The notes under the pieces were generated by a model, which was not told the origin of the DNA, did not search any database, and saw only the letters and a program-made list of their open reading frames with translations. Both the position numbers and the translations under genes were made by a program. Of a DNA stretch of 64,000 bases, positions 32,958 through 43,161 are shown in pieces. Source of the DNA: Motiliproteus sp965230185 (lineage in GTDB: Bacteria; Pseudomonadota; Gammaproteobacteria; Pseudomonadales; Balneatricaceae); NCBI GenBank assembly GCA_965230185.1, contig OZ245995.1:3348001-3412000 (forward strand), given 5' to 3'. Position 1 is the stretch's first letter. Each line of letters opens with the position of its first letter.

Positions 32958-34058
32958 TTATCGTCTCACCAGCCAGACCCCACACTCTTTATGATCGGTA
33001 TAGGGAAACTGATCGAACAGAGCCAGCCGTTTCAGGTCATGGGTCCGGCACAGCTCAGCAAGATTATCCTTCAGCGTTGTCGGATTACAGGAAATGTACA
33101 GAATCTGACGATACCGACTGACCAGCCTGACTGTCTCAGAGTCGAGCCCGGCTCGGGGCGGGTCAACCAGAACCGTTGAAAACTCGTAACTGTCCAGATC
33201 GATCTCCCGCAACCGACGGAACTCCCGCTCCTTTCTCATGGCGCAGGTAAACTCTTCACTGGACAGGCGCGCCACTGTAACGTTGTCGACGGCATTGGCT
33301 TCGATGTTGAACAGCGCAGCATTGACCGAGGTTTTGGAGATTTCTGTAGCCAGCACCTGTCTGAAGTTATCCGCCAGCGCGATCGCAAAATTGGCGTTAC
33401 CACAATAGAGCTCAAGCAGATCACCATCGCTTTTCGCCGTAACGTCCAGCGCCCAGCGCAGCATCTTCTGCGCCACATGCCCGTTAGGCTGGGTGAAACT
33501 GTTTTCCACCTGCTTATAGATCAGCTCACGTTCGGCCCCGGCAAACGCCAGCGGCATCTTTTCTATCACGTAATCCCGATCCATCACCAGCTTGGTCTTA
33601 CGACTACGACCGATGATATCGATACCGTATTTGTCCTTCAGCGGACGGGCCAGTCGCTGCCAGTTCTCGTCCAGCGGACGGTGATACAGCAGCGTCACCA
33701 GCAATTCACCGCTCAGAGTGCTGAGGAAATCGATCTGAAACAGTTTTCTGCCCAGGTCCGGCTGCTGACGGATATCCTCCAGCAACTCGAACATCACGTT
33801 ATGGATGGTTTCAGACACCATCGGACAGTGATCGATACGAATCGGCGCCCGTTTATTACCGGGTTCGAACATCGCATAAAAAAGATCATCACCCTCATGC
33901 CAGATACGAAACTCGGCCCGCAGCCGGTAGTGCTGTTCCGGTGAAGCAAACACTTCAACCGCAGGAGGATTAAACTCCGCCATCATGGCGGCAAGCTCAT
34001 CCCGCTTCTGATCCAGCAGGGACGGATAGCGCTCAGGTGATACAGATCCCATATTCAT
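32958..34058 (-). CDS. trmA: tRNA (uracil-5-)-methyltransferase
   Basis: A 366-residue SAM-dependent RNA methyltransferase, equal in length to E. coli TrmA. Visible motifs: QVENSFTQPN, LLELYCGNANFAIALA (SAM binding), VLVDPPRAGLD and ILYISCNPTTL with the catalytic Cys. It makes m5U54 in the tRNA T-loop. The frame stays open to 34256, but the upstream 66 residues are unlike the family, so the ATG at 34058 is chosen (34052 is possible). Confidence 0.95.
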   Translation of the reverse strand: MNMGSVSPERYPSLLDQKRDELAAMMAEFNPPAVEVFASPEQHYRLRAEFRIWHEGDDLFYAMFEPGNKRAPIRIDHCPMVSETIHNVMFELLEDIRQQPDLGRKLFQIDFLSTLSGELLVTLLYHRPLDENWQRLARPLKDKYGIDIIGRSRKTKLVMDRDYVIEKMPLAFAGAERELIYKQVENSFTQPNGHVAQKMLRWALDVTAKSDGDLLELYCGNANFAIALADNFRQVLATEISKTSVNAALFNIEANAVDNVTVARLSSEEFTCAMRKEREFRRLREIDLDSYEFSTVLVDPPRAGLDSETVRLVSRYRQILYISCNPTTLKDNLAELCRTHDLKRLALFDQFPYTDHKECGVWLVRR

Positions 34059-34254
34059 CGTATTGATCGGCCCGACATCCACAAAAAAGCCGCTTATTCT
34101 ACCAGAACATCCGCCGCATGGTGGCTCATCTGCAAAACTGGCTTTTATAAGCCCGGATGATGGGTATACAATCCCTGTTCCGACAGCCGGACGGCCCGAC
34201 GTCAGGCTCTGTTTAGTTGCGTTTTTCTGATCAGCATCTGGAACCACACTCCCC

Positions 34255-36291
34255 ATGTCGAAAGCACCACGTAAAATACTCGTTACCAGCGCACTGCCTT
34301 ACGCCAACGGCTCCATCCACCTCGGCCACCTGCTGGAGTATATCCAGACGGACATCTGGGTACGGTTCCAGAAGATGCGCGGCGAAACCTGTAACTACGT
34401 CTGCGCCGACGACGCTCACGGTACCGCCATCATGCTCAAAGCGGAGCAGCAGGGCATCACCTCCGAAGAGCTGATCGCCGCTGTCAGCGCCGAGCACCAG
34501 GCGGATTTTGCCCGCTTTCATATCGGCTTCGACAACTACTACTCGACCCATTCCGAAGAAAATCGGGAACTGTCCTCGCTGATCTACAACCGCTGCAAAG
34601 AGGCCGGTCACATTGCCACCCGCACCATTACTCAGGCCTATGACCCTGAGAAGGAACTGTTTCTGGCGGACCGGTTTATTAAAGGCACCTGCCCGAAATG
34701 CAAGACCGAAGACCAGTACGGCGACAACTGCGAGGCCTGCGGTGCCACCTACAGCCCGGCCGAACTGATCGACCCGCGCTCGGCCATTTCCGGGGCCACT
34801 CCGATCAATAAGGACTCCACCCACTTCTTCTTCAAGCTACCCGATTTCACCGATATGCTGAAGGAGTGGACCCGCAGCGGCACACTCCAGGACGAGATCG
34901 CCAACAAGCTGTCCGAGTGGCTGGATTCCGGTCTGCAGGAGTGGGACATCAGCCGTGACGCCCCCTACTTCGGTTTCGAGATACCTGGAGAAACCGGCAA
35001 GTATTTTTATGTCTGGCTGGACGCCCCGATCGGCTACATGGCAAGCTTTAAGAATCTGTGTAACCGTACCGAAGAGCTGAATTTCGAAGACTACTGGGCA
35101 GAGGACTCGGATGCCGAGCTCTACCACTTTATCGGCAAGGACATCATCAACTTCCACGCCCTGTTCTGGCCCGCGATGCTGAGCTGCGCCGGCTTCCGCC
35201 GCCCCACCGCGGTCAACGCCCACGGCTTCCTCACCGTCAACGGCAAAAAGATGTCCAAATCAAGGGGCACCTTTATCAAGGCCGGCACCTATCTGGAGCA
35301 CCTGAACCCGGAGTACCTGCGCTACTATTTCGCCGCCAAGCTGAACAATCGGGTTGAAGACCTGGATCTCAACCTGGAGGATTTCGCCCAGCGTGTAAAC
35401 TCCGACCTGGTCGGCAAAGTCGTTAACATTGCCAGCCGCAGCGCCGGCTTTATCACTAAGAAATTCGACGGGATGCTCTCTGCCACCATCTCCGAGCCTG
35501 AGCTGATCAATGATTTTGTCGGGGCCGGCGACCAGATTGCCGAACTCTACGAAAACCGGGAGTTCGGTAAAGCGATCAAAGCGATCATGGCGCTGGCAGA
35601 CCAGGCCAATCAGTACATCGCCGACAAAGAACCCTGGGTACTGGCTAAACAGGAAGGCCGGGGACAGGAGGTTCAGGACGTCTGCTCTACCGGCATAAAC
35701 CTGTTCAGAATTCTGATGATCTACCTGAAACCGGTAATACCTGCGATGACCACCGCGGCCGAAGCCTTCCTGAATGATCCGCTCGACTGGAATGCACTGC
35801 AACGCACACTGAGTGATCACCAGATTAACAAATTCAAACCACTGATGACTAGAGTGGAAATGGATCGTATCGAAGCGATGGTTGAGGCCTCGAAAGAGGA
35901 ACTCAGTAAAGAACAGACCACGGCAATCGACCCGAACTCACCGCTGGCAAAAGAACCGATCGACGCCGAAATACAGTATGACGATTTCGCCAGACTGGAT
36001 CTGCGTATCGCCCTTATTGCCAAAGCCGAAAGCGTCAAAGGTGCCGACAAACTGCTGCGACTGGAACTGGATCTCGGCGGCGAAACCCGCCAGGTATTTG
36101 CCGGCATTAAGTCGGCCTACCAGCCGGAGCAGCTGGAAGGCAAACACACCGTCATGGTCGCTAACCTGGCACCTCGTAAAATGAAATTCGGGGTATCTGA
36201 GGGCATGGTACTCGCAGCCGGCCCCGGCGGCGATGAGCTCTGGATCCTGGAACCTCACGAAGGCGCAAAACCGGGGATGCGGGTGCGGTAG
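34255..36291 (+). CDS. metG: Methionyl-tRNA synthetase
   Basis: A 678-residue class I synthetase of the long type. HIGH-type motif in YANGSIHLGHLLE near residue 20, a zinc knuckle with CPKC and CEAC around residues 145-160, KMSKSRGT near 333, a helical anticodon domain, and a C-terminal EMAPII-like tRNA-binding domain from about residue 575 (DFARLDLRIALIAKAESVKGADKL). It charges initiator and elongator tRNA-Met. Divergent from trmA with 196 bases between the starts. Confidence 0.97.
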   Translation: MSKAPRKILVTSALPYANGSIHLGHLLEYIQTDIWVRFQKMRGETCNYVCADDAHGTAIMLKAEQQGITSEELIAAVSAEHQADFARFHIGFDNYYSTHSEENRELSSLIYNRCKEAGHIATRTITQAYDPEKELFLADRFIKGTCPKCKTEDQYGDNCEACGATYSPAELIDPRSAISGATPINKDSTHFFFKLPDFTDMLKEWTRSGTLQDEIANKLSEWLDSGLQEWDISRDAPYFGFEIPGETGKYFYVWLDAPIGYMASFKNLCNRTEELNFEDYWAEDSDAELYHFIGKDIINFHALFWPAMLSCAGFRRPTAVNAHGFLTVNGKKMSKSRGTFIKAGTYLEHLNPEYLRYYFAAKLNNRVEDLDLNLEDFAQRVNSDLVGKVVNIASRSAGFITKKFDGMLSATISEPELINDFVGAGDQIAELYENREFGKAIKAIMALADQANQYIADKEPWVLAKQEGRGQEVQDVCSTGINLFRILMIYLKPVIPAMTTAAEAFLNDPLDWNALQRTLSDHQINKFKPLMTRVEMDRIEAMVEASKEELSKEQTTAIDPNSPLAKEPIDAEIQYDDFARLDLRIALIAKAESVKGADKLLRLELDLGGETRQVFAGIKSAYQPEQLEGKHTVMVANLAPRKMKFGVSEGMVLAAGPGGDELWILEPHEGAKPGMRVR

Positions 36292-36297
36292 TTTATA

Positions 36298-36329
36298 GCG
36301 CCCGGTACAGAGACTGTGCCGGGCGCTTT
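36298..36329 (+). terminator. Terminator-like hairpin after metG
   Basis: GCGCCCGGTACAG and CTGTGCCGGGCGC form a 13-bp stem with one G-T pair and loop AGA; only three T follow. It starts 7 bases after the metG stop. Confidence 0.65.
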
Positions 36330-36381
36330 AACTATCGAAAGACGGGTCCTTATTGTTGAAAATGGTCTTCGAGCGTCTGAC

Positions 36382-36978
36382 CTATTTCAGGATCAAACCT
36401 CTGGACAACAGATAGCTGATGATCTGATCGGCACATTGAGCAACACTAAGGCTGCTGGTATCAATTGTTAATTCAGGATTCTCAGGCTGCTGATAGTCTG
36501 AATCAATACCTGTAAAATTCCTGATCTCACCAGCCCTGGCTTTTTTATAGAGCCCTTTGGGGTCCCTTTTTTCACAGACCTCCAGCGGCGCGGCCATAAA
36601 AACCTCAATAAACTCATCCTCGTCAAGAAGCTCCCTGACCATCTTACGCTCGCTCTGAAAAGGCGAGATAAAGGCGCTCATCACGATCAGTCCAGCATCG
36701 ACAAACAACTTCGCCATCTCACCGATACGACGAATATTTTCGACCCGATCTTCATCGGAGAAGCCCAGGTCCCGGTTCATACCATGACGCACATTATCAC
36801 CGTCAAGCAGGTAGCTATGATAACCCCGCTTAAAAAGCTCCTGCTCCAGCGCTCCTGCAATAGTAGACTTTCCAGACCCACTTAACCCGGTAAACCAGAT
36901 AAGACAAGGTTTCTGATGCTTCTGCTCAGCCCTTAGCTCCTTGCTGATCTGGTGATCATGCCAGACAATATCATTCAT
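36382..36978 (-). CDS. cysC: Adenylylsulfate (APS) kinase, free-standing
   Basis: A 198-residue kinase with P-loop GLSGSGKST near residue 33, DGDNVRHGMNRDLGFSDEDRVENIRRIGE (APS site) and FISPFQSERKMVREL. It phosphorylates APS to PAPS for sulfate reduction or sulfation. It is the last gene of the minus-strand sulfate group, 111 bases after the SLC13 permease. A second APS kinase domain is fused to CysN at 38852-40741, so this is a duplicate activity; its own residues look intact. Confidence 0.94.
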   Translation of the reverse strand: MNDIVWHDHQISKELRAEQKHQKPCLIWFTGLSGSGKSTIAGALEQELFKRGYHSYLLDGDNVRHGMNRDLGFSDEDRVENIRRIGEMAKLFVDAGLIVMSAFISPFQSERKMVRELLDEDEFIEVFMAAPLEVCEKRDPKGLYKKARAGEIRNFTGIDSDYQQPENPELTIDTSSLSVAQCADQIISYLLSRGLILK

Positions 36979-37089
36979 TATGTTTTTCCTGTATCTGCCT
37001 TCCTGTCGGATAGTATCCGCTTGCTACCTCAACATTTTTTACGTAAATCTTTTTCTGTAACACGTTGTGCCAGGCAATATACCTGACAG

Positions 37090-38841
37090 CTAAGCGACAA
37101 ACGGGAAGAAAATGGGAATCAGGGTTAAAGCCACAACCGCATAGATCAGACTGATCGGCAATCCCAACTTGATAAAATCAGTAAATTGATACTGACCGGC
37201 ACTATAGACCATTAAATTAGTCTGATAACCCAGCGGGGTAATAAAGCTTGCGCTGGCACCAAAGGCAGACGCCATAATAAAGGCCATCGGCTCAACGCCA
37301 AAATACTGAGCGCTGCTATAGGCCACCGGAAATGCCAGTGCTACAGCCACATTATTGGTTACCAACTCCGTTAACAATACGGTCAGGCAATACACCACCA
37401 GCAACGCAAAATACGGCCCCTCACCATTAATCCGGGGATAAATCCAGGAAATAGCACTATCTACCAGCCCGGTGCTGACCCAGACTCCGGCAAAAGCAAG
37501 CGCACAACCGACGGTCACAAACAACCCGAGCGGAAAACGAAAGCGTATTTCGCTGGGAGAGACCCAACCCAACGCCAGAAATGCCGCAAGCAGACACACC
37601 AGCCCATCCATCAGCGCAAAAATACCAGCAGCACTTCCCAGCAGACAGGCCAAAAACCCTCCAATGGCCGCCAGGCTCTGCTTCTCCTTCAGAGCCGGCA
37701 ACTGAATATCGCCCTGAATCAGATGCATATGAGCTTCCGGATGACGTTTCTCGAAATCCTGGCCGGTAGCAAGAATCAGGCAATCACCCGCTTTCAGCTC
37801 GATATCACCGATACGTCCGCTCAACTTGTGAGAGCCCCGGCATACCGCCAGAACGGCTGCATCAAAACGGCCTCGAAACCCGACATGCTTGACGGTATGA
37901 CCCACCAGACTGGAGGTGTGGCTGAGCACTGCCTCTATCAGGTTAGTGCGGGGAATCCCAACGCCATGGTCATTCAGCACCAGGCCACTGAACTGCTCAA
38001 TCTGGGAAACATCACCGATTTCACCACTGAACAGCAACCGGTCATCTGCCAGGATCAGCGTACTGGGACGTACAGGGGAAATCAGCTCATCACCTCGCTG
38101 AATTTCCGCCAGGAACAGGCGGTCCAGAGTCCTGAGCCCATTGGCCTCTACGCTCCGCCCCTCCAGTTCGGACCCTGGAATTACACGAGCCTCGACCAGA
38201 AAATCACGACGCCGGGTCAGCTGGACTGCTCTGTCAGGCAGCAACGAGCTCGACAGCAGCCAGACCGAAAAACCGCAAATCAACGCTACGGGCAAACCCA
38301 CCCAGGCAAAATCGAATAGCTGCAGCGGTGGCAAACCGGCATCTATCACAAAGCTGTTTACGATGAGGTTGGTAGAAGTACCCACAAGGGTCACGGTGCC
38401 ACCCAGAATTGCGCAATAGGATAGTGGAATCAACAACCGCGAAGGGGAATGATGATGGTTGCTCGCTACCCTGTTCAGCAAGGTAGCCACCACCGCAGTA
38501 TTATTCAACAGCGCCGAACAGAAAAGACTGACCCCGGATAATCGCGCCAGAGAGCTCGAGTAGCTGCTGACCAGCAAGCCACTGGCGAAACGATCGATAA
38601 GCACCGTCTTTTCCAGCACGTTCGATACCATCAACAGCAGCATCAGCGTGACCAGTGCGGGATTGCTCAAATACCCGAGCAACTCCGAGATTTCCAGCAG
38701 ATTCAGCCCGTAGCAGGCCAGAACTGCAGCCCCAAACACCACCGATGGGGGTTTCTTGTAAGCCACCAGAGCAACCAGCATCATAACAAAGATGCCGGCC
38801 ACCCATAGCCTGGAATCGCCCAACCAGCCAATCATCGGCAT
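37090..38841 (-). CDS. SLC13/DASS-type permease with TrkA-C domains, probable sulfate transporter
   Basis: A 583-residue protein: hydrophobic N-terminal half, two central RCK C-terminal-like (TrkA_C) domains around residues 210-380 (EARVIPGSELEGRSVEANGL and GHTVKHVGFRGRFDAAVLAV), and a hydrophobic C-terminal half. NNTAVVATLLNRVA and TELVTNNVAVALAFPVAYSSA are the paired substrate/Na+ site motifs of the family. Its place between cysNC and cysC suggests sulfate import. It begins 10 bases after the cysNC stop. Confidence 0.88.
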   Translation of the reverse strand: MPMIGWLGDSRLWVAGIFVMMLVALVAYKKPPSVVFGAAVLACYGLNLLEISELLGYLSNPALVTLMLLLMVSNVLEKTVLIDRFASGLLVSSYSSSLARLSGVSLFCSALLNNTAVVATLLNRVASNHHHSPSRLLIPLSYCAILGGTVTLVGTSTNLIVNSFVIDAGLPPLQLFDFAWVGLPVALICGFSVWLLSSSLLPDRAVQLTRRRDFLVEARVIPGSELEGRSVEANGLRTLDRLFLAEIQRGDELISPVRPSTLILADDRLLFSGEIGDVSQIEQFSGLVLNDHGVGIPRTNLIEAVLSHTSSLVGHTVKHVGFRGRFDAAVLAVCRGSHKLSGRIGDIELKAGDCLILATGQDFEKRHPEAHMHLIQGDIQLPALKEKQSLAAIGGFLACLLGSAAGIFALMDGLVCLLAAFLALGWVSPSEIRFRFPLGLFVTVGCALAFAGVWVSTGLVDSAISWIYPRINGEGPYFALLVVYCLTVLLTELVTNNVAVALAFPVAYSSAQYFGVEPMAFIMASAFGASASFITPLGYQTNLMVYSAGQYQFTDFIKLGLPISLIYAVVALTLIPIFFPFVA

Positions 38842-38851
38842 AAAACGGCGT

Positions 38852-40741
38852 TTATTGCTTCAGCAGATAATCGACCACTGTTTTAGCACATATCTCCGCT
38901 GACCGTTCTGTGGTGGCCAGTTGAATCTCCGATTGCACAGGGGCTTCATAATCGGAATCGATACCGGTGAAGTTCTTGATCAGACCATTACGTGCTTTCT
39001 CGTACAACCCTTTGACATCACGCTGCTCGCAAACCTCCAGCGGGGTATCCATGTAGATTTCTACGAACTCCCCTTCATCAAACAGATCCCGGGCCATTTT
39101 TCGCTCACTCCGAAATGGCGAAATAAAGGAGACCAGGACGATCATCCCCGCATCTACGAACAGCTTCGCCACCTCAGCGATACGACGTATATTCTCGACC
39201 CGGTCAACATCAGTGAAGCCGAGATCCCGGTTCAGGCCATGGCGGACGTTATCACCATCGAGCAGGTAAGTGTGTTTTCCGGCCTGCGCCAGCTGCTTTT
39301 CAACCAGGTTGGCCACCGTGGACTTGCCGGAACCGCTCAGACCGGTAAACCACAGAACCTTTGGCTGCTGGTTCTTCAGTGATGCGCGAATACGCTTATC
39401 GACCGAAGTATGACTCCAGGTAATGTTGTGGGCGCGACGCAGGCTATGCTCGATCATACCAACACCAACTGTATCATTGGTGAAGCGATCTACCAGTATA
39501 AAGCCCCCCATTTCACGGCTAACCTTATAGGGGTCGAAGCCAATCAACTGGTCCGTCGAGAGATTACAGTACCCCACCTCATTCAACCCCAACGTACGGC
39601 CGGCATTGTGCTCCAGGGTATTAACGTTGACGATGTAACGCAGATCCGTAATCACCGCGTTCACCTCATTGGTACCGATCATCAGGGAATAGGTACGCTC
39701 CGGCAACAAAGGCTCATCATGCATCCAGAGGACATGGGCGGCAAACTGGTCCGTCTTCTCGGCAGGCTCACTGGCCTGGCAAATCAAGTCCCCACGACTG
39801 ACGTCGATCTCATCCTCCAGCACCAGGGTTACAGATTCCCCTTCCCCAACAAGCTCCAGATCACCGTCATAGCTGTAAATACGCTCCACCTTACTTTGCA
39901 AGCCGGAGGGCATGATGGAAACGCGATCCCCCGGCGCTAGCGTACCGCTTGCTACAGTACCGGAATAACCACGAAAATTCAGATCAGGACGGTTAACCCA
40001 TTGCACAGGCATTCTGAACGCCGCTTTGCCCTGGTTATTATCAACGTTGATATTTTCCAGCAGGCTCATTAGTGAGCAGCCATCAAACCAGGGCATAGCA
40101 GCGCTCTTACTGAAGACGTTATCACCCTTGAGGGCCGATACAGGAATAAAACGTACGTCTTTCAACCCCAGTTGCCGAGAAAATTCGAGGTAGTCCTGAA
40201 CGATGCCATCATATTGCCGCTGATCGTAGTCGATCAGGTCCATCTTATTGATGGCGACCACGACATGCTTAATACCCAACAGCGAAACGATATAGGAATG
40301 GCGACGGGTCTGGGTCAACACGCCCTTACGGGCATCAATCAGTATAACGGCCAAATCCGCAGTGGAAGCCCCCGTAGCCATGTTGCGAGTATACTGCTCA
40401 TGCCCTGGCGTATCGGCGACGATAAACTTGCGTTTTTCCGTTGAGAAAAAGCGATAGGCAACATCAATAGTGATCCCCTGCTCCCTCTCAGCCTGCAAGC
40501 CATCCACCAGCAAGGCCAGATCGAGATCTCCATTCTGGGTGCCAACCCGCTTACTATCCGCAGAAACAGCGGCCATCTGGTCTTCAAATACCAGTTTTGA
40601 ATCGTACAGCAACCTCCCGATCAGAGTACTCTTGCCGTCATCGACGCTACCGCAGGTTATAAACCGCAACATGCCTTTGTTTTCATGGATATCGAGATAG
40701 GACAGGATATCTTCAGCGATAAGATCGGATTTGTGTGACAT
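38852..40741 (-). CDS. cysNC: Bifunctional sulfate adenylyltransferase large subunit / APS kinase
   Basis: A 629-residue fusion. Residues 1-430 are CysN, an EF-Tu-like GTPase with GSVDDGKSTLIGRLLYD, DTPGHEQYTRN and NKMDLIDY. Residues from about 455 are CysC with GLSGSGKSTVAN, DGDNVRHGLNRDLGFTDVDRVENIRR and FISPFRSERK. With CysD it makes APS from sulfate and ATP (GTP-driven), then PAPS. The start overlaps the cysD stop by one base (TGATG). Confidence 0.96.
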   Translation of the reverse strand: MSHKSDLIAEDILSYLDIHENKGMLRFITCGSVDDGKSTLIGRLLYDSKLVFEDQMAAVSADSKRVGTQNGDLDLALLVDGLQAEREQGITIDVAYRFFSTEKRKFIVADTPGHEQYTRNMATGASTADLAVILIDARKGVLTQTRRHSYIVSLLGIKHVVVAINKMDLIDYDQRQYDGIVQDYLEFSRQLGLKDVRFIPVSALKGDNVFSKSAAMPWFDGCSLMSLLENINVDNNQGKAAFRMPVQWVNRPDLNFRGYSGTVASGTLAPGDRVSIMPSGLQSKVERIYSYDGDLELVGEGESVTLVLEDEIDVSRGDLICQASEPAEKTDQFAAHVLWMHDEPLLPERTYSLMIGTNEVNAVITDLRYIVNVNTLEHNAGRTLGLNEVGYCNLSTDQLIGFDPYKVSREMGGFILVDRFTNDTVGVGMIEHSLRRAHNITWSHTSVDKRIRASLKNQQPKVLWFTGLSGSGKSTVANLVEKQLAQAGKHTYLLDGDNVRHGLNRDLGFTDVDRVENIRRIAEVAKLFVDAGMIVLVSFISPFRSERKMARDLFDEGEFVEIYMDTPLEVCEQRDVKGLYEKARNGLIKNFTGIDSDYEAPVQSEIQLATTERSAEICAKTVVDYLLKQ

Positions 40742-41655
40742 CAGAAGTATCCCTCTTGCTTTTTGCGTTCCATCGAGCCGCTCTGATCCTTGTCGATCAT
40801 GCGCCCCTGACGTTCCGATGTTCGCGTCAGTAGCATCTCCTGAATAACAGACGGCAGGTCATCAGCCTCACTCTCGATCGCCCCGGTCAGGGGGTAGCAG
40901 CCCAGAGTGCGAAAACGTACGCACTTCTGCATCGGCTGCTCCCCCGGCTCTAACGGCAGGCGATCGTCATCCACCATGATCAGAGTGCCGTCACGCTCCA
41001 CCACCGGCCGCTCTTTGGCAAAGTAGAGGGGTACAATAGGTATCTGCTCCAGGTAGATGTACTGCCAGATATCCAACTCAGTCCAGTTAGAGAGCGGAAA
41101 TGCCCGGATGCTCTCACCCTTATTGATGCGACTGTTGTACAGCTTCCAGAGCTCCGGTTTCTGGTTTTTGGGATCCCAGCGATGGTTTTTTGAGCGAAAC
41201 GAAAAAATACGCTCTTTCGCCCGAGACGCTTCTTCATCACGACGAGCGCCACCAAAGGCGGCATCAAAACCATAGTGGTTGAGCGCTTGTTTTAAGGCTT
41301 GTGTTTTCATCACATCAGTATGAACCTGGGATCCATGAGTAAACGGTCCAACTCCCTTACTCACTCCTTCCTCATTGGTATGAATAAGCAAGTCGAGCCC
41401 CAACTCCTGCGCACGCCTGTCGCGAAATTCAATCATCTCCCGAAACTTCCAGGTAGTATCCACATGCAACAGCGGAAAAGGAGGCTTACCAGGCGCAAAA
41501 GCTTTCATGGCCAGGTGCAACATTACTGAGGAGTCTTTGCCGATCGAATACAGCATCACAGGGTTACTGAACTGAGCAGCCACCTCACGCATAATGTGAA
41601 TTGATTCGTTCTCCAGTTTTCGCAAATGTGTCATCTTGCGTTCAGAAATTTCCAT
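40741..41655 (-). CDS. cysD: Sulfate adenylyltransferase small subunit
   Basis: A 304-residue PAPS reductase-fold protein with the PP-loop-like YSIGKDSSVMLHLAMKAF near residue 38, LLHVDTTWKFREMIEFRD, and FGGARRDEEASRAKERIFSFR; it ends with ERKKQEGYF. It catalyses adenylation of sulfate in complex with CysN. The ATG at 41655 is preferred over an in-frame TTG two codons upstream. First gene of the sulfate operon. Confidence 0.95.
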   Translation of the reverse strand: MEISERKMTHLRKLENESIHIMREVAAQFSNPVMLYSIGKDSSVMLHLAMKAFAPGKPPFPLLHVDTTWKFREMIEFRDRRAQELGLDLLIHTNEEGVSKGVGPFTHGSQVHTDVMKTQALKQALNHYGFDAAFGGARRDEEASRAKERIFSFRSKNHRWDPKNQKPELWKLYNSRINKGESIRAFPLSNWTELDIWQYIYLEQIPIVPLYFAKERPVVERDGTLIMVDDDRLPLEPGEQPMQKCVRFRTLGCYPLTGAIESEADDLPSVIQEMLLTRTSERQGRMIDKDQSGSMERKKQEGYF

Positions 41656-41722
41656 ATTCAATCCGCTTACTCTTTGATTCTAATTAGCACAAAAACTGCC
41701 GACGCTCTGATTCCCAAACTCT

Positions 41723-42685
41723 TTATACTGAATATTGTTGTTCAAAAGCCTGCAGGAACTCATCCAGCTGATGTTCTGGAAGTTTATTAATACCAGCCGC
41801 GGCCTTGCGACCACCACCTGTCGGAAAACGACTGACCAGCAGATCAGCCCCCTGCTTGTTGTTAAGCGGCGCACGCACGCTGACCTGGTAACTACCATCT
41901 CCTTTATCGGTCACCACAGCGTGAGCCCTGTCCGGTGATTGATTAGCCAGCTCGTTCCCAAAAACACCTCCTACCCGGCGCGCCCATCGTTCGTCAGGCA
42001 GCATAAAACTGGTCGAGCAACTGCTTTGAGAGAGCACCGGAGCATGACCCGCTTTTTCCAAATCGCTTTTGTAACCCTGCTGCAGAGTTTCAAAGACCTC
42101 CGAGCACTCTGCGACAAATTCAAGTGGACTCTCATAAGGAAGCAGCAAAAGGTACAACTCCGCCGGATGATAAAAGAGATCATTCAGATCGCCACCGTAA
42201 CCGTTATAGTTGATACAGATACCTAAGGTTTCCAACAGTTCTAACTGGTCTTCGGAAAGCCCACGTGCATGCCCCAGTTCAAGCGCCTCCCGACTATGGT
42301 TATCACCAAAAGCGGCTGTGATGGCCCACTCCCGATACCGCCCCTGTAACAGACGATCCACGATCAGGGCAGTACAGGTGTGTGGGTCAGTGTCAATATG
42401 GACCTCTAAATTCGGGTGATCAGGAATATCTCCATGTTTGTGATGATCAGCATAAAACAGCTGCACCCCGCTCTCCAGCAACCGGTTCACTGCGGAAGCA
42501 TTTTTCTCAAAGGAGATATCTAACGCAGTGACGATATCACCGGGCTCACCAACAACCCGCTCAAGCAGGCTGATGTCCCTTTTTACTCCAGTGACCAGAG
42601 TTGAATTTCTGGGGTTTACTTTCCTGAGCTGAATCAGCGAGCAGATACCGTCCGCATCGCCGTTAAAAACGTCATAATAATTCAT
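41723..42685 (-). CDS. DHH family phosphoesterase-like protein
   Basis: A 320-residue protein. DVFNGDADGICSLIQLRK at the N-terminus and YADHHKHGD give the DHH-type metal ligands, and the C-terminal SVRAPLNNKQGADLLVSRFPTGGGRKAAAGI resembles the DHHA1 substrate-binding domain (GGGR..AAG). Members act on nucleotides or nucleic acids (oligoribonuclease-, RecJ- or pAp-phosphatase-like). Next to PAPS-making genes a pAp phosphatase role is tempting but unproven. The start at 42685 has AGG upstream; the longer frame to 42811 is unlike the family. Confidence 0.82.
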   Translation of the reverse strand: MNYYDVFNGDADGICSLIQLRKVNPRNSTLVTGVKRDISLLERVVGEPGDIVTALDISFEKNASAVNRLLESGVQLFYADHHKHGDIPDHPNLEVHIDTDPHTCTALIVDRLLQGRYREWAITAAFGDNHSREALELGHARGLSEDQLELLETLGICINYNGYGGDLNDLFYHPAELYLLLLPYESPLEFVAECSEVFETLQQGYKSDLEKAGHAPVLSQSSCSTSFMLPDERWARRVGGVFGNELANQSPDRAHAVVTDKGDGSYQVSVRAPLNNKQGADLLVSRFPTGGGRKAAAGINKLPEHQLDEFLQAFEQQYSV

Positions 42686-42729
42686 TTGCCTGTCTCGTCC
42701 TGCCCAACCAGTGCTCTTCGAGGGATCTA

Positions 42730-43161
42730 TCAGCCCCCACCGGTTATTCTGTACCAGATATAGAACCCGAGAGCTGGCTGTAACAACAGCACCGCTGCCA
42801 ACAAGTAACATCCAATTGACATCCGCCTGGCGTTACGCCCTCGCCTGACAGGCGTTCTGAATGCCACGGGCATCTCAGGAGGGGGATATATGCCACACTG
42901 TTTAACCCGGCGACCAAGCACGACCAGATATCCTGCAATGGCTACAGCTATACCACCACTGAACAGCACGACCCAAAGCAATAGACGCCCGGCAGACCTC
43001 AAAGCCTGATCTGGCCTGGTTGCTGACAGTAATTGAATATCTGACAAAATACGGGAAATTTCTGCTTGCAGATAGAAAAAAAGCCCGATCATCACCACGA
43101 GAAGCGCTATCAGAGCGCCCCGAACCTTAACGCTTCCATCGACATAGCCTTCCTGCACCAT
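42730..43161 (-). CDS. Small membrane protein of unknown function
   Basis: A 143-residue protein with three predicted membrane segments (ALIALLVVMIGLFFYL, LLLWVVLFSGGIAVAIAGYLVVLG, IGCYLLAAVLLLQPALGFYIWY) and a Pro/Arg-rich loop between the second and third. Family not recognised. The ATG at 43161 sits 6 bases after AGG and is preferred over an upstream TTG. It lies 44 bases upstream of the DHH gene on the same strand and is probably co-transcribed with it. Confidence 0.65.
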   Translation of the reverse strand: MVQEGYVDGSVKVRGALIALLVVMIGLFFYLQAEISRILSDIQLLSATRPDQALRSAGRLLLWVVLFSGGIAVAIAGYLVVLGRRVKQCGIYPPPEMPVAFRTPVRRGRNARRMSIGCYLLAAVLLLQPALGFYIWYRITGGG

